64,000 bases of DNA from Podaxis mareebaensis (GCA_018524725.1 JAEUWP010000087.1:62001-126000); one strand, 5' to 3'; counted from the first letter of the stretch, positions 23,601-35,813 are shown. Numbers and translations: made by a program. The notes: a model not told the origin generated them from the sequence alone.

Positions 23601-25041
23601 ATGTACGTCCGGCATCGAGAAACTATTCCAGGCTCAATCACACATTTCAAACAAATCACAAAACACCAACTTTGTCCTAACCCCAGCAACTGAACTCACG
23701 CTCAGCAACATATCTAAAATCGGAAAACATAGCACGCACTTTCAACAAAACGCCCCGCGAGTCTCGGATACCCACTCGGAAGCACAACCCCAACATCCGT
23801 TGTCGTCCCACCAACATCCACCACAACGACGCTCCTCCCTTTCCCTTCCGCCCCAAGTCCGAATCCAGCCAAATACCCAGCACCTCTCATTGAATTCGTA
23901 GCTCCGGAACTAAATGTCCTCACAGGCAACCTCGCAGCTTCACTGGCGCTCGTCAATGTCCCGTCATTCTGTGTCAGGTACAGCGGGCACTTGAGTCCTA
24001 AGCGTTTCATTGCGTTCTGGAAACTGGATATGGTGCGCCGGGCGAAGGGGAGTATGGATGCGTTGAGGATAGATGCATTCTCACGTTCTAGCAAGCCAAT
24101 TTGTGCGACTAGGGTTTGTGGAGTAAAGGTTAAATTGGATAGGGAGGAGAAGGAGGTGCGTACCATCTCGTGAACAAATGATGTTGACTGTATCTCCGAG
24201 TTCCCGGTGGAGGATTGAGCGTGCTTTGTACTCCTGCAAACCGGTGGTGTCCAGTGGCGAGTCTGACAATAGGTCCGGGGATGAATCGGGGGGGGGGGGG
24301 GGGAGGCAATGAACCTGTGAACTCACAGACTCCGGTGATGACTATGTTTCTCAGGTTTTTCTGCTTGATGATTTTGGCTTCGCGAACAAGCTCGCCTTCA
24401 TCGAGCTCATTTACAAATCCTCCATTACTGAATACAATGAGTTAGAAACCCTCAGATCAAATCACAGAATCCATACATTTGAAGACCCCCTTTCAGGATC
24501 GCCGTATGTCCACAAATGAGCTGCTTGAGGTGCTCCGGGAAATCAATGAACTGTTCTCTCCCTCAACGAACCATTCCTCCTTCTTTCCGAGGCAATCTCA
24601 CCGATGGGCATTCCATCGTGTACGGCGCAGCCAACCGAATCACAGCAACCTTTGACAGCTTGGATGCATCAGACTGTACAACTGCGTTAATGAAATGCTT
24701 CAGACATCCGCATTAGTGTCAGTCACAATAACAAAGGCGTTGCAACCGTGACACACCGTCGTCCCGATTGTCAAGCTCAAGATGTCACCAAGCCTGTTCA
24801 TTATGCCCGCCGTCTCCAACACCTTTTGGACGGCTGTTTCAATACCTGTTGTAACATCGGGCGTGGTGATATGTTTGTAGGAAGCTACCACCCCTCTTGT
24901 ATTGGAGTTGTTAGATTTGGTTATATCGATCAGAACGCTGTCCGTGTTTGTTCCTACCAGAACACTTGAACATCGTCGGGAATCATAGGTGGAATGCATA
25001 CCTCCAACGTCAACGCCGATTCTATACAGACTGTGTCCCAT
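20679..25041 (-). CDS. Hydantoinase A/oxoprolinase-DUF917 fusion protein
   Basis: One long gene joining two enzyme modules acting on ring-opened or ring-closed hydantoin-like amides. N-terminal HyuA module: YRIGVDVGG and TNTDSVLID (sugar-kinase-like phosphate loop) split by an intron. FINAVVQSDASKLSKVAVIR and GLLERENASILNASI follow, then the second nucleotide loop VVVDVGGTTTDVG, and the module ends near PLAYVANGAVRVSVGAVG. The linker is Glu/Gly-rich (22750-22830). C-terminal DUF917/S-methyl-thiohydantoin-desulfurase-like module: CGVLGTGGGG, then GDEIGGSNGLQALAM, LDLPAFDGDLMGR, CGLSDGNGNVV, SLSLAWWIGRAI and RIPFQNEDLCAY, ending YREPKSVVEEYRKR. About 20 introns. The start at 25041 (MGHSLYRIGVDVGG) is favoured over an in-frame ATG at 25077. 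Real substrate unknown. Confidence 0.85.
24288..24303 (+). repeat. Poly(G) tract of 16 (poly-C on the coding strand)
   Basis: 16 consecutive G on the plus strand. On the gene's strand it is poly-C inside what I read as an intron (donor GTGAGTTC, acceptor TTGTCAG), serving as an extended polypyrimidine stretch. Confidence 0.85.
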
Positions 25042-25644
25042 GATGCCTGAAGCAACGATGAAATCAATTGAAGGCAATGAGCTAGTCTGCTCGCCTTATC
25101 AGCTCTTCTGAGATTCATTGAAGAAGTCTATCGGAAAGTGGCTTGAGGCACATGGTGTCTTCTGATCAACTATTTTTGGATTAGATTCATACCAAACTTG
25201 GCGCTTTGATGTAAGGAATCTACCCCTGGACCACGCGTGCGACTGAACCTGATGAGTGCTAAGGACACTAACCACCGAGGGCACACCAGCCTTACTAGGA
25301 ATCTAGTGATCTTCAAGACCCAGGGGGCTACCAGTGCAAGTCAATTAAAGCACGGAAACGCGGGCTAGCAAGAATTTCAAGAATACCGAGTTGTGATTCT
25401 GGGCGACACTAGTCTACGACTGAGGTTCGGGATCAATTTCCAAAATTCTGCCCTTTGGCCAAGATAAGTAAAAGAGTCGCAGGACTCCCAAGTGTTCACA
25501 TGTACATGGGGATCTGTCAAACACGTAAGAAATTTAGAAGACATAAACGAACACTCATATATCATGGGTACACGAAACCCACCGTACGTGTCCCTCAACA
25601 ACTTCTTGCCTTGCTTACGATCCCTTGATATCGTCCACTTCCTA
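25042..25644. other. Divergent promoter region, hydantoinase and M28 protease
   Basis: About 600 bp between divergent starts. Upstream in-frame ATGs of the protease (25492, 25564) lie here, so its coding region might begin earlier. No strong TATA box recognised. Confidence 0.45.
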
Positions 25645-28600
25645 ATGCCATTATCGCAACTCCTCCGCAGCGTGTTTGGCTTCCGAACAAACCCAGTCAG
25701 TACTCTATTGATCCTCGTGTATTTCGTGGTATTCGTTGGCATAATTGTATCCGATTCCGTATCGCATGCACCAAACGACAGTGGAGACCTAAACCTCGAG
25801 CAAGCCTACAGGGACCTGCATCAGGCGAGTGTTCATATGAAACAAATTCTCACGAAAATGAAATAAACAAGCCTGAAACAGATAGCCGCCCGTCCACGCC
25901 CTGTTCTCTCACACGCCAACGACGATGTTCGAGCCTACATCCTTAACAGATTGCAAAATATCACACAAAATGTGCCGTATGCTCATGTAGTAGAGGATCT
26001 CGGCTCCAACGCTACATGGGTAGCAAACAATTATGGTGTTAGTTTTGAAGGGATGAATATTCTCGTCAAAGTTGATGGAACGGATCCTAACTTCGCGGAA
26101 CAAGGAGGTGTATTGTTGTGAGTCCATTCCGTTTTGAACATTGGCGTCCTCTCATTGTCTCTCAGCTCCGCGCACTTGGATTCCGTTTCAACTGCATTTG
26201 GTGCCACTGATGACGCGATTGGCGTAGTCAGTCTCATTGCATTTGTGGAGTATCTGTCTACCAAAGTCCGCACGAAGAGGACCGCAATCTTCAATATAAA
26301 TAATGGGGAGGAAGACGGACTCCACGGTGCACATCTGTGCGTAATACTGTTTCGGCCAAGTGTTTCTTCTATCCCTGATACGTTTTTACAGGCTCCTAGA
26401 GCATCCATGGTCGAAAATACCAGATACATTTCTCAACCTTGAAGGAGCTGGGGCTGGAGGGTTTGTCGCCACTCCTCGTCCAACTCAGCTTCATGACTCA
26501 TGAGCAATTCAGCCGCCCTTTACTGTTCCGATCAACGTCTTTTGCGCCCGTTCGCTCGTTCAAAAACAAGGATGTATCTCGTCCCCATGGGAATGTGTTG
26601 TCCGCAGACGCGTTTTCGCGGGGTGTCGTCAGATCTGGGACCGATTTTGAGGTGTACGCCCAAGGATTAGGTCCGGATACTGCAATGGAGGGAATCGACT
26701 TCGCATTTTACAAGCGGAGGAGCAAATATCACACACGATACGACTCTATACCGAGTGCAGATGGCGGAAAGGATTCAATCTGGGCCATGTTAGATACGAT
26801 CAGAGGAGCTGGTATTTCACTCTTGAACAATGCTGGGACGCACGTAGAAAATGGAAAACCACAACCGCCAGTATACTTCGACTGTAAGTATGCCTTCTTA
26901 GTTTAAACTTGCCATGGAGCTGACAAATAACAGTGTTTGGACGCTCATTCGTCGTATTTACACAGAAGGAGCTGTTCATCTTCAACGTCGTCATGCTGGT
27001 TGCGGGTCCGCTCATCCTGCTCTCTCTCCACCGCGTCCCTAATTACGAGCCTTCGAGTTCCCAAGGCGTTCAAGATCAAAAAACACAGACGCTGACTCAA
27101 CGTTTGCTGTGCTTCGTACGACATCTGCTTGCATGGAAGACTGCCACCCCGGAAGCTGGATTCTGGAGTCGGAGCTGGCGGTGGGGAAAATTTTGGGCGT
27201 TGTTTATCTTTGGGGTAGTTTTCCAGGTGATACTGGTGGCAACCATCATGAGCGCTAACCGTTACGTGCGTATCCCCAACCCCTCCATGTCTGCACAGAT
27301 ATACTCAATTACTCTATCAGATTGTCCATTCTCAACCATACATTGTCTTAATCTCCATGCTCACACTGCCATTCCTGGTTATCGTCTTCTTCACGCACGT
27401 CCCGTTCAGCTCCGGTGGGCCTCGTTACCCAAACCAACAGCGTTTGACCATGTTATATCAGCTTTACATCCTCACCTGGATACTTCTTGTCATTGGGACT
27501 GCAATCTTGAACAAGCTCCAGATCGGTGGAACCTACTTCCTCACAGGATGGCACATTTTCACATTCCTTGCCGCGGTTGTCGGATCGGCGGAACGGATAC
27601 TCAGACACCAGAAGCTTGCGCTTTACAAAAGAAGACACCCGGCACCTAGTGGATCAAACTTGCCAGAAGAACATGGGCTTCAGGACCAACCAACGCTTTC
27701 CGCATCAGACCGTGCCTCTTCAACAAGGGATCAAGATACAGACCCCGTCAAGAAACCAAAACCGCACGAACGAACGCCCCTGCTCACACGCAAGCCACCG
27801 TCAGAACACCAGCAGGAAATTGGAAGTACAGGATGGTGGATTCTGCAGCTTCTCCTTCTCATACCAGTCCCAGTCATCTTGGTATCACACCTTCTTCTCC
27901 TCTTCTTGGCCGCACTTGGTCAGACTCTGTCTGATGGAAGCAGTCCTGTAGTTGGTACGTTCCGAGAAGTGTCCCTTCCTTTTGGTGGACATATTCTGAC
28001 GTTCTTGCGCTAGTATATGCCGGTTCTGCCGCGTTGTCCCTGTTGATTACGCTGCCTGTCGCGCCCTTCGCATTCAAAATTCACCGATCGATCATCATCC
28101 TTGGTGCCTTGATCTTTTCCATTGCGACAATATACAACTGGGCCGCGTTCCCTTTCAGCCAGGATGCGCCCCTCAAAGTTTTCTTCCAACAATCCGTTCA
28201 AGTTCAATTTACACCAGGAAATCCACCATCACAACGTGTTATCAACGCAACCTCAGCCCTAACTGGCATTCCTGATTACATCCAGTCCCACGTTGTATCA
28301 CGGCTTCCCTCTTCTTGGGCGCCAAACGCAAATGTTCGGTGTGCTTCGAGCGGAGATCGGACTGGAACTTCCACATGTCGCTGGGAAACTAGCCTCATTC
28401 CAGCCCCGGGCGGCCTCGATGCGCAAACGCCATGGCTCAACTTCTCTGTGTCAAGGTTGAATGCTACAAGTGCCCTCATGAGTGTTTCAGGACGGAACAC
28501 CCGCGCATGTCGACTCTACTTCGACAATCGAGCCATAAAGGCATATGATGTCTACACCTTCAATGGAGATGGGAGCCAATCGCCTTCTGGTAGACTCCTA

Positions 28601-28909
28601 CAAGCAGGCTATGGAATGCCATCAGGCGGCCTAACGGCTTTGAGGCTCTGGAGTCGCACGTGGGATAGGAACTTCACTACCGCTGTCACTTGGGATGTGG
28701 ATGATGGAGTTGGTGCTGACGTAGGCTTGAGTGGGCGCGTGGCGTGTGAATGGTCGGAATATGCATCAGGAATGACAGGTATGGATATGGTGAATGCGAC
28801 GACGATCCCAGCGTATGAAGAGATATTGAGCTATTTACCTGCTTGGGCGGTCAGTACCAAGACGACAGATGGGTTGATGGAAGCTTGGACTAGTTTTACT
28901 ATTGCTTGA
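25645..28909 (+). CDS. PFF1: Vacuolar membrane M28 metalloprotease (PFF1 type)
   Basis: Multi-pass vacuolar membrane protein with a lumenal Zn peptidase domain. From 25645: TM1 (STLLILVYFVVFVGIIV), then the M28 domain with zinc/catalytic motifs SAHLDSVSTAFGATDDAIGV, NNGEEDGLHGAH and NLEGAGAGGR. RPHGNVLSADAFS and YHTRYDSI carry the remaining His ligand. C-terminal half: repeated TM helices (FIFNVVMLVAGPLILLSL, FLVIVFFTHVPF, LYILTWILLVIGTAIL, WWILQLLLLIPVPVILVS, SLLITLPVAPFAF) and a final lumenal domain ending SFTIA. Usual SAHYDSV is SAHLDSV; metal ligands are kept. Intron 1 (25825-25881) appears to use a GC donor (CAG|GCGAGT). Alternative in-frame starts exist at 25564 and 25492; 25645 gives the N-terminal length usual for the family. 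Confidence 0.9.
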
Positions 28910-29176
28910 TGTATTCATCTCGGAGGTTAATGAAACCATATCTCCAGCCATCGAACCGAGACATTGCTAACTTGTGTTCGGAAATGGGTCTATCACATGG
29001 GCAAACCAGCAACCCAACTTGACATACGGACGAATGGCTGTAAAATCTTATTCGGGGACACTACAACACAAGTAGGAGCAAGAATATAAGTATACAAAGT
29101 TGTGTACGGAGCTTTCAGCAGCGAACTGTCCAAGGCAAGTTAAGTAATACAAGTATTCCTACTTCAATATATCCTT

Positions 29177-31354
29177 TCACTGCTCTGGGGGAAACTCGGG
29201 CAAGAAGTTGATATAGTCTGGGCAGAGGTTATCCCAGGATACTGCCGTTGAGTATTAGTCAATAGGCTCGAAGTTGAAAGGCCACATCTTCACTGACCAG
29301 GGGGATCATCATTAGCATTAATGCTCGCTGTGTCTTCCGCAAAGACGACAGAAAGACCGCTAGCGAGAAAAGTCAATGGAGGGATTGGATATACAGTCCG
29401 ACAGAAGCACTCACAGCTCCAGATGCCAATCAATGTGGCTGAATCAAGTTTGTTAGTGGCGCGAGCGTCAACGCGAATGACATGAGGAACATACCAATGC
29501 ATAATCCAGGGGCCAGGATTGTCTGTTTTGAATCTAATAGTTACGTTGTCACCAGTCTGACCGATACTAACGACGTCACGGCGTGGAGGATTGGCATAGT
29601 TGTAAGTCGAGCTGCCAGCACTACGGATGACATCAAAAGCGTGCTGTCATATAAGTCAGATCTAAAGCCCATTATTTCGACTCATGACAGAGCTTACGCC
29701 ATGCAGATGAATTGGATGCTATACAAAAAAGAATGATCAGTATTTAGAGAGTGTCTTTATACTGCATCCAATATGAATAGACGCACAGGACCACCGACAG
29801 CTCCAGCTGGCAAGGAAAGCTCGATAACTTTGTTGGGCGGTAGATGATAGATACTTCCAGCAGGGAGGACATCTCCTGGATTGACGGCACCGCTAATGAT
29901 TTGCAAGAGGACAGGACTCGTATTGGGCGGAACGAAGGTAGCGCCATTGACAGTAAACGTGAACGTAGGAAAGTCGAAGGCCACCGCTAAGTTGAGAGCA
30001 ACGTCGGCGGGACCAGATCCAGCCCCGGGGCCTGCACTGCTGTGAGGAGTCAAAGCGCTCTCAACTAATGGGTTGTTGAAAGGCGCCTGAGTGGACGTCG
30101 GATCGGCATCGAGAGCGCCCTGGTAGCGGAGAATAGCTGAGTTGATGCCATTCTCAAACCCAGTGGTACCAAGGTTGGGGTTGGCACGGATCCAGTAGTT
30201 GTCAACGGGTTGATCGGCATTCAAGACGAACGAGTAGCGTTGTCCTGCGAAGATTTGGATGGAATCGACAGTATGGGGATTATGGTTGACACTGTCGACT
30301 TCAATGACAGTCTTGGCAGAGAATTAACATAAAGACTTCTGAGCGAGCGGACGATTCATAGCAGCCTACCATAGTGTGTCCATCGATTGAGAAAGTGTAG
30401 TTTGGGTCACAGGAGATTGAAACCAGACGGAATCGATACTTCTTGTTCTGGACAACATTAATGATTGATAAAGGGACAGTGGGCCCGCCAGCGTATCGTC
30501 CCCGACCGTTGATCAGGGTAGAGTCAGGAGTGGGGATATTCCCAGCGCTCGGGGCAACAGTATGATACCTAGTCCGCATTTAGTAAATTACTCATTACTA
30601 CTTCGAAAAGACACAACTCACCAGTCAGCAAGAGTGATTACAGTATCCTCTACACAGCTGTGTTAGCTAGCTCCACTACCTGTATAATAGTTATAACGGT
30701 TCACCATTGTCTATATCGTACAATGACTCGTGAGGATCGTTAGGGTCAACAACGACCATGGCACCTCGCAAGCCATCACAATATTGAGTGGCTACGTGAT
30801 TTGGGTGAGCATGAGGTTCGCAAGGAACTCAAATGACTCACAATGGTGAGAGTGGTACCAGAAAGTTCCCGCCTGGTCAAGGGCTTGGAAACGATACTCA
30901 AAGGAGTTACCTGGGATAATAGGACACTGCGTAACACCAGCAGGACCATCAGCCCAACTGGTACCCGCTTGGAAGAACCCATGCCAGTGCTGAAGCCAAC
31001 GTGAGTCAATAAGCTAGTATAATCGTACAATGATGGTGACTTGCGATGCTAGTGCTGCGCAACATGGTAGTGTCAGTTAATTGGTTGATAACATTGATTT
31101 GGTAATGGTCGTTCTTGTTGGCGACGATGAGAGGCCCCGGAAAAGCGGCATTCGCGGCGCTACTACCAGCTAACACGGCGCTGTCGTCGAGGCAGTAAGT
31201 GTCTACCACCGTTCCTGCACAGTGTCAAGACCTACGCTCGAGTAAAACCATCAGGAGAGATGTTCTTGTTGACGACATACATGTCGAAGGAAGGTCCAAC
31301 GAATGCATAGGTCAAACAAGCAAGTGAAAGTGCGACGAAGGTGGGAGATAGCAT
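29177..31354 (-). CDS. Laccase 2 (multicopper oxidase, AA1_1)
   Basis: Typical secreted agaricomycete laccase. Start at 31354: [17 protein letters not shown] signal, then [19 protein letters not shown], an intron, and [19 protein letters not shown]. Copper motifs: L1 [19 protein letters not shown]2 GTFWYHSH followed by QYCDGLRG, L3 [16 protein letters not shown]4 [19 protein letters not shown]. The axial position is Leu. The C-terminus [20 protein letters not shown] is in frame after the last intron, with TGA at 29177-29179. About ten introns of 50-60 bp. It sits head-to-head with a small secreted protein gene (31939) and converges with the M28 protease gene. Confidence 0.93.
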
Positions 31355-31938
31355 CGTGAGGAATGATATCCTAGAGCTGGAAGCGGGCTGGCGGTTTTTG
31401 GGGGAGTATGCCACCCTTATATCCTCTTGACTGGATGCCAGAGTCGGTCAGCAAGGGGCACCATTTCTTGGATTTGAAGAAGATTTTTTACACGATGTCA
31501 AACTCGAAATACACCGGGAAAGCTCGCATAGATGAGAAACTGTTGGAGATTACCCCATCTTCCTCCTGACCTTACAAAAGGGGTTTTCATATTGCTTGGA
31601 GGTCCAGCAACAAGGGCTATGCGTACGAGATATCGAGTCAGAGGGCTACCCCTGAGGCATTATGTCTTCCAATCGTCCAAAGGGGGGAAGTTAGTGAAGC
31701 TGTTCTTCTCAAGAATCAGGTACGTTACGCGAGGGAACACCCAAATGCATTTCTTGTCTTTTCCCACTTACAGAGCCCAAGCCAAGATTTTCACACCAGA
31801 AAAGTCCAAAGTGGTGGAGCGGAGCTTGGGCGAAAGTTATAAAAGGTCGGACAATCCAACCGCTTTCGCAGGCCGTTCCATTTGTTCAGCCATTCACCCG
31901 TGCTTCAAACATCCATCTCTGCGAATCTCCTTATCATT
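31355..31938. other. Divergent promoter, laccase 2 and small secreted peptide
   Basis: 584 bp shared by two genes for secreted products. A TATA-like ATATAA for the laccase lies at 31417-31422 (minus strand) and TATAAAAG for the peptide at 31838-31845 (plus). Co-regulation is possible but not shown. Confidence 0.5.
31838..31845 (+). promoter_or_regulatory. TATA box of small secreted peptide gene
   Basis: Consensus TATAAAAG 94 bp upstream of the ATG at 31939; the best TATA box in the window. Confidence 0.6.
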
Positions 31939-32251
31939 ATGCGTGTCGCTCTCCTCCACGCTGTGATTGCCTATACAGTATTGGCAGCGGCTGTGAGTTT
32001 CTTCTTCCCCCCCAGAGAAGTAGGCTTACTTTTTCTACAGCAACTCGAAGTCCACACGGCTAAGAGAATCTTTCGTACGATAATTCCTGAAGATCCGTTC
32101 ATGGTCGAGACAACCACTACTGTCGTTTTTACGTAGGCCTTCCCCGTATACTTGTCTGATCATACCTCACATCTTTTCTGTGTTTAGAGCGAGCCCAAGC
32201 ATCACGGATACCGCGCCGACCACTACTGCCACCGCGTCAATGTATCCTTGA
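31939..32251 (+). CDS. Small secreted peptide, 69 aa
   Basis: Three exons (31939-31992, 32041-32132, 32188-32251) join in phase to encode 69 aa. Residues 1-18 (MRVALLHAVIAYTVLAAA) are a clear signal peptide. The mature part has a dibasic KR near residue 26 (HTAKRIF), an IIPEDPF core and a Thr/Ser/Pro-rich tail likely to be O-glycosylated. There is no cysteine and no CaaX box, so it is neither a hydrophobin nor a lipopeptide pheromone. The strong TATA box and the matching intron phases argue that it is a real gene. Function unknown. Confidence 0.65.
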
Positions 32252-34542
32252 TTTACATACATAGTAGTAGTCTCAAATGTATAGTTCCGCTGGGTTGTAC
32301 CCGAATATGAGTTTCTTTCGTTCGTAAATATGATTTATATGTACTTAACACGATATGTGTATGCCTTATATCGCAGATTCGCAGCAGCTATGAATATGAG
32401 TCAGATAGACGGGGGGTTTTGAAACCGAAGGTCAATTGCCGCTTATATACGTAACTGCATCTAGGTTATCTGTCCATGCGTCCGAGGAAAGTCCGTAAGG
32501 GTGGTCGTGAAAGAAGAGAAGGCCAGTTTCTCAGGCCCTGGTGAAGCTTGTGATCTTCGGATTTTGATCCTGAACGAGGATCTGGCAGCTAGAGTTGGTC
32601 ACGATCTGTCAAGGCAAAAATGATGGTGCTCAGTGAACCTGCATCAGATACGACGTCCGAGGAGAATGCTCAGGGATGTACGCCTATGTACGCAGCACGG
32701 AAGACTGAGACCTGTGTGGATATCTCCGAATTGAACATAACTAACCGAAGGCCTCGAAGCAGGGTCAAGTAACAACGTCGTCGGTACGACTGCTTGCGCG
32801 TCCTACTGGCATAGCTTCGTACTTGAGTGGGAAAAGTGTGATGTTCACCTCACCTAAGGTGTATCTCTGAGAGTAACTCCGGGTACACGAGATCGAACTT
32901 AATTCAAACGTGGAGACATGTTCATTATCAAGCGATGTTGACTTGCTACCTGTGAGAATGATCCACTAGGTTTCCAGCCTCGGGACTTATACAGACCCCT
33001 TTTGCATTTGGTATGAATGTTGGTTAAGACGGGAATGGTACCTTTGGTATATGTGAGGGCCGATGACTCGGGGAATTGGTTCTTTCGACAGGGAAGACAT
33101 AGCGCGGTGCATGCAGTTGCGATTTTGCACGGCGATACCGTACCTGGAATCGCGTAATGAAGTAATGGATCCCGGTCCACAGCTGTAACCGGACGTTTAC
33201 TAGTACCGCTCATGAGAAAGGCACCTCCCACAAGAATAACAAGGAACATCGATCTTGGGTCGCGATGAAGAATTTCGACGGTCATTGCATCTAATGGAGA
33301 TCAAGAATAGGCCCAGGGTTGTTCCTGAGTTCGCGCAATAGGTAAACTGAGATGGGGCCTGTGAATGCAACATCATTGCATTCCAGCATCATTGTCCGAC
33401 AACGAGAACCAACACGTCCTTCTCCTTTAAATGTTTCATTAGGGCTCCTCGGTTGAGATCCGGTAGGTCTCAAAGGCTTTACGGGCGACTTGGTCACAGC
33501 GTCTGGTCGTTTATGTGGTTTTTGGGCCAACTCCAGTTGCAGATTGTATCCAAGGCTTAGCACAGAATCTAGCATTAAAAAACCCAGCCTGGTTACCGTC
33601 TCCCTGGGCCGGATCGTTTGGGCCTAACTAACGTGCCTTGCGTCCTGGTCGTGAGTGATGAAGTGCACCTCGAAGCCGCACATCGACGTAATTGTCGGCC
33701 GCTGCCCACATTAATGGCTCAAGAATAGGGGGCCTGACAAGTAATGTCTTGGCTAAAATCGTCATCACTAGTCCGCAGTTCTCGTGAGTAAATATTGCGA
33801 TTGTACGTTGGATTACCGATATTCAACCAATTGGCTTAGAGCCAAGAGACGGGGATTCGAGAGGGTATGGGAACGTATGCTCTTCACCTCTAGCTCTGTA
33901 TCTCCGGAGAAGCCGAAACGGACATGAACAAAAGAGAAGAGTCAGTGCATATGTCGATGAGAAAGAAGGAAGGAGATAGAGAGCAGACAGCCGTGGGCGA
34001 CGGGGTGCTTTGGTGACTTCGTCTGTGTTCCAGGTTCTTGGTACTGATTTGTAGGAGACATGAGATATTGGTCTGTCCCTGTCTGTCTCGAAAAATCAGG
34101 CAGTTGTATCATGAGTGCAATCTGTCGGCCCGGATTCACGATGGTTCAGTGGTGCTTGCCATATGCCCTACCAACAAAGCCGCCAAAACGAAGACAAACA
34201 ACACGAACGCGTCTGAGACCAAGACAACACTGCCCAAACCTGTAATAAAGACTTAATGCTTGGAAGCCCGGCCGTACCCTTGCACCCCTTCCGACAGCCT
34301 TAACCAGCGAGAAGTGGCCTAACTTACTACCGTGCATGCCTTGTCCCTTTGGCGACGTTGTAAATTACAAAGGCCACAGCTCTAGCAACACCTTGTGTCC
34401 CCCCTGCGACCTTATATTCCAAGTGACACCTCCTTTACTGTACCTTACAACCGTTGTTTTTAAGCGCCTCACGAGGCTGCTATATCATGCGGAAGGGGAA
34501 AAATGACTCGACCTCGCGGCTAAAGCACCATCAGCCACCCCG
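32252..34542. other. Long intergenic region, no supported gene
   Basis: 2.3 kb. Two adjacent minus-strand ORFs (33575-33291, 94 codons; 33285-32899, 128 codons) are open but show no recognised motif, and the five bases between their stop and start leave no sign of splicing; status unclear. Around 32484-32494 the string GAGGAAAGTCC matches the conserved region I of RNase P RNA, but the rest of that RNA was not found. Confidence 0.4.
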
Positions 34543-35591
34543 ATGATGGTGACCAAGTCACCTACAGCTCGCTCTAAACTCGACCCACCCCTTCCTCCAA
34601 TTAAGCCTCAACCTCGTTTCTCGAAACCTTCGATCTGGTGGAAGAGTCCGGAGGAGCATATACGTGAAGAACAACACGCGAATAGGTTGCACCAGTTTCT
34701 TCTCCCTCACTTGCGGTATGGCACGAACTTGAGGCAGCCTCCTCCCGGGTGAGTTATACACGTGTATTTTCCGTTCTCATTTGACACCATTGCAAGACAC
34801 GTACGTCTACTCTTTTGGTGGTCACTTGATGAGCTGAGAGCCTCTCGGCCGAAAGCCCAAATGTCCGCCGATATCGCATTAGAACCAGGGGGATCATTAA
34901 ATCTGCTCAGCGTACAGAAAATGTGGGGTCTGGAGTCCGTTGCAGTGCGTGCTCGTCCGTGCCGCTTGTTTTGAGCTCTAAGGTCTCTTAGGTCATTCAT
35001 CCGCTGAGGTGGAAAATCTTCGAGCCCGGCGACCCTAATCGACTTTCTGCGCTTGCTGTCCAAGACTTATCCATCGACCGTCATATTTTCATTACCGGTA
35101 CGAGCTTTCTGAACCTCCAAGTGATATCTGGACTCAGCGTACGTAATACAGAATATCCTACCACTCCGGACACCATGGTGAAGCGGATACTTCGCCTTCT
35201 CTGTGTGGACCTGTATTTCCTCTCTTGCTTCGGCCTTTACCGCTTGATTGTGTGCGGAGGATATGGCCCTGAGCAGCGCCTCCCAGTTCCGGAATGGTAC
35301 GATGACACGGTAGTTTTTCGGAATAGTATCGCTCGGCAGATGCTGGATTTCAAAAGAGAAGTGGACGCCGCTTACGAACGGGTGTTAAGCTACGGTGCAC
35401 GACTCGGTGGCTTTGATACTAGTCGTGGCAGACCCAATCAAGTCCTGGAAAACACATCGGTCGCGCAATGGATGGACCATTTCGAGGAAAAGGCAACAGA
35501 TTTCGCCAGGGATTGGGGCGCGGCTGTGCTCGCTTGTCTGTTCTTCTGTTTCATTTGGCTCACTGACCATTTCATTATTCAACTATTTTAA
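34543..35591 (+). CDS. Orphan protein with two hydrophobic segments, 299 aa
   Basis: Four exons (34543-34748, 34797-34944, 34992-35097, 35152-35591) sum to exactly 300 codons. Residues 20-70 are Pro/Lys-rich and polar. A conserved-looking block FWWSLDELRASRPKAQ is followed by LSVQKMWGLESVAV and RWKIFEPGDPNRLS. One hydrophobic segment lies around FLSCFGLYRLIVCGG and another at the C-terminus (AAVLACLFFCFIWLT). The lengths of exons, introns (47-54 bp) and phases fit well. I do not recognise the family; the topology suggests a membrane-associated protein. Confidence 0.7.
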
Positions 35592-35813
35592 TCGCTTATG
35601 CTGATATGATTCCTATGCCTCATTATGCCTTATGCCTTTTATGTAATGGATAGACTTTGTCGATGCGTGTCATTTGCTGTCGCAGTGTATTCTTGCTGTC
35701 GCGGTGTATTCTTGTGTACAATAGTGCTGTCACTTTGCTGTCCTCAGTGCTGTGAGCAATCGATCGTTAAATCGTTCTCTGATTAGGATATAAAACCTTG
35801 TAAATATTTCTGC
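35592..35813. other. Short convergent spacer with a repeated motif
   Basis: The string GCTGTCGC(A/G)GTGTATTCTTG occurs twice in a row near 35680-35715, with related GCTGTC motifs after it. Otherwise nothing. Confidence 0.6.

Noticed and set aside
31939..32251. Lipopeptide mating pheromone precursor
   Set aside because: No C-terminal CaaX box (ends MYP) and a cleavable signal peptide is present, unlike fungal a-factor-type pheromones.
32899..33575. Two adjacent minus-strand ORFs of 94 and 128 codons
   Set aside because: No motif, no hydrophobic signal and no splice sites joining them; kept only as a remark in the gap entry.
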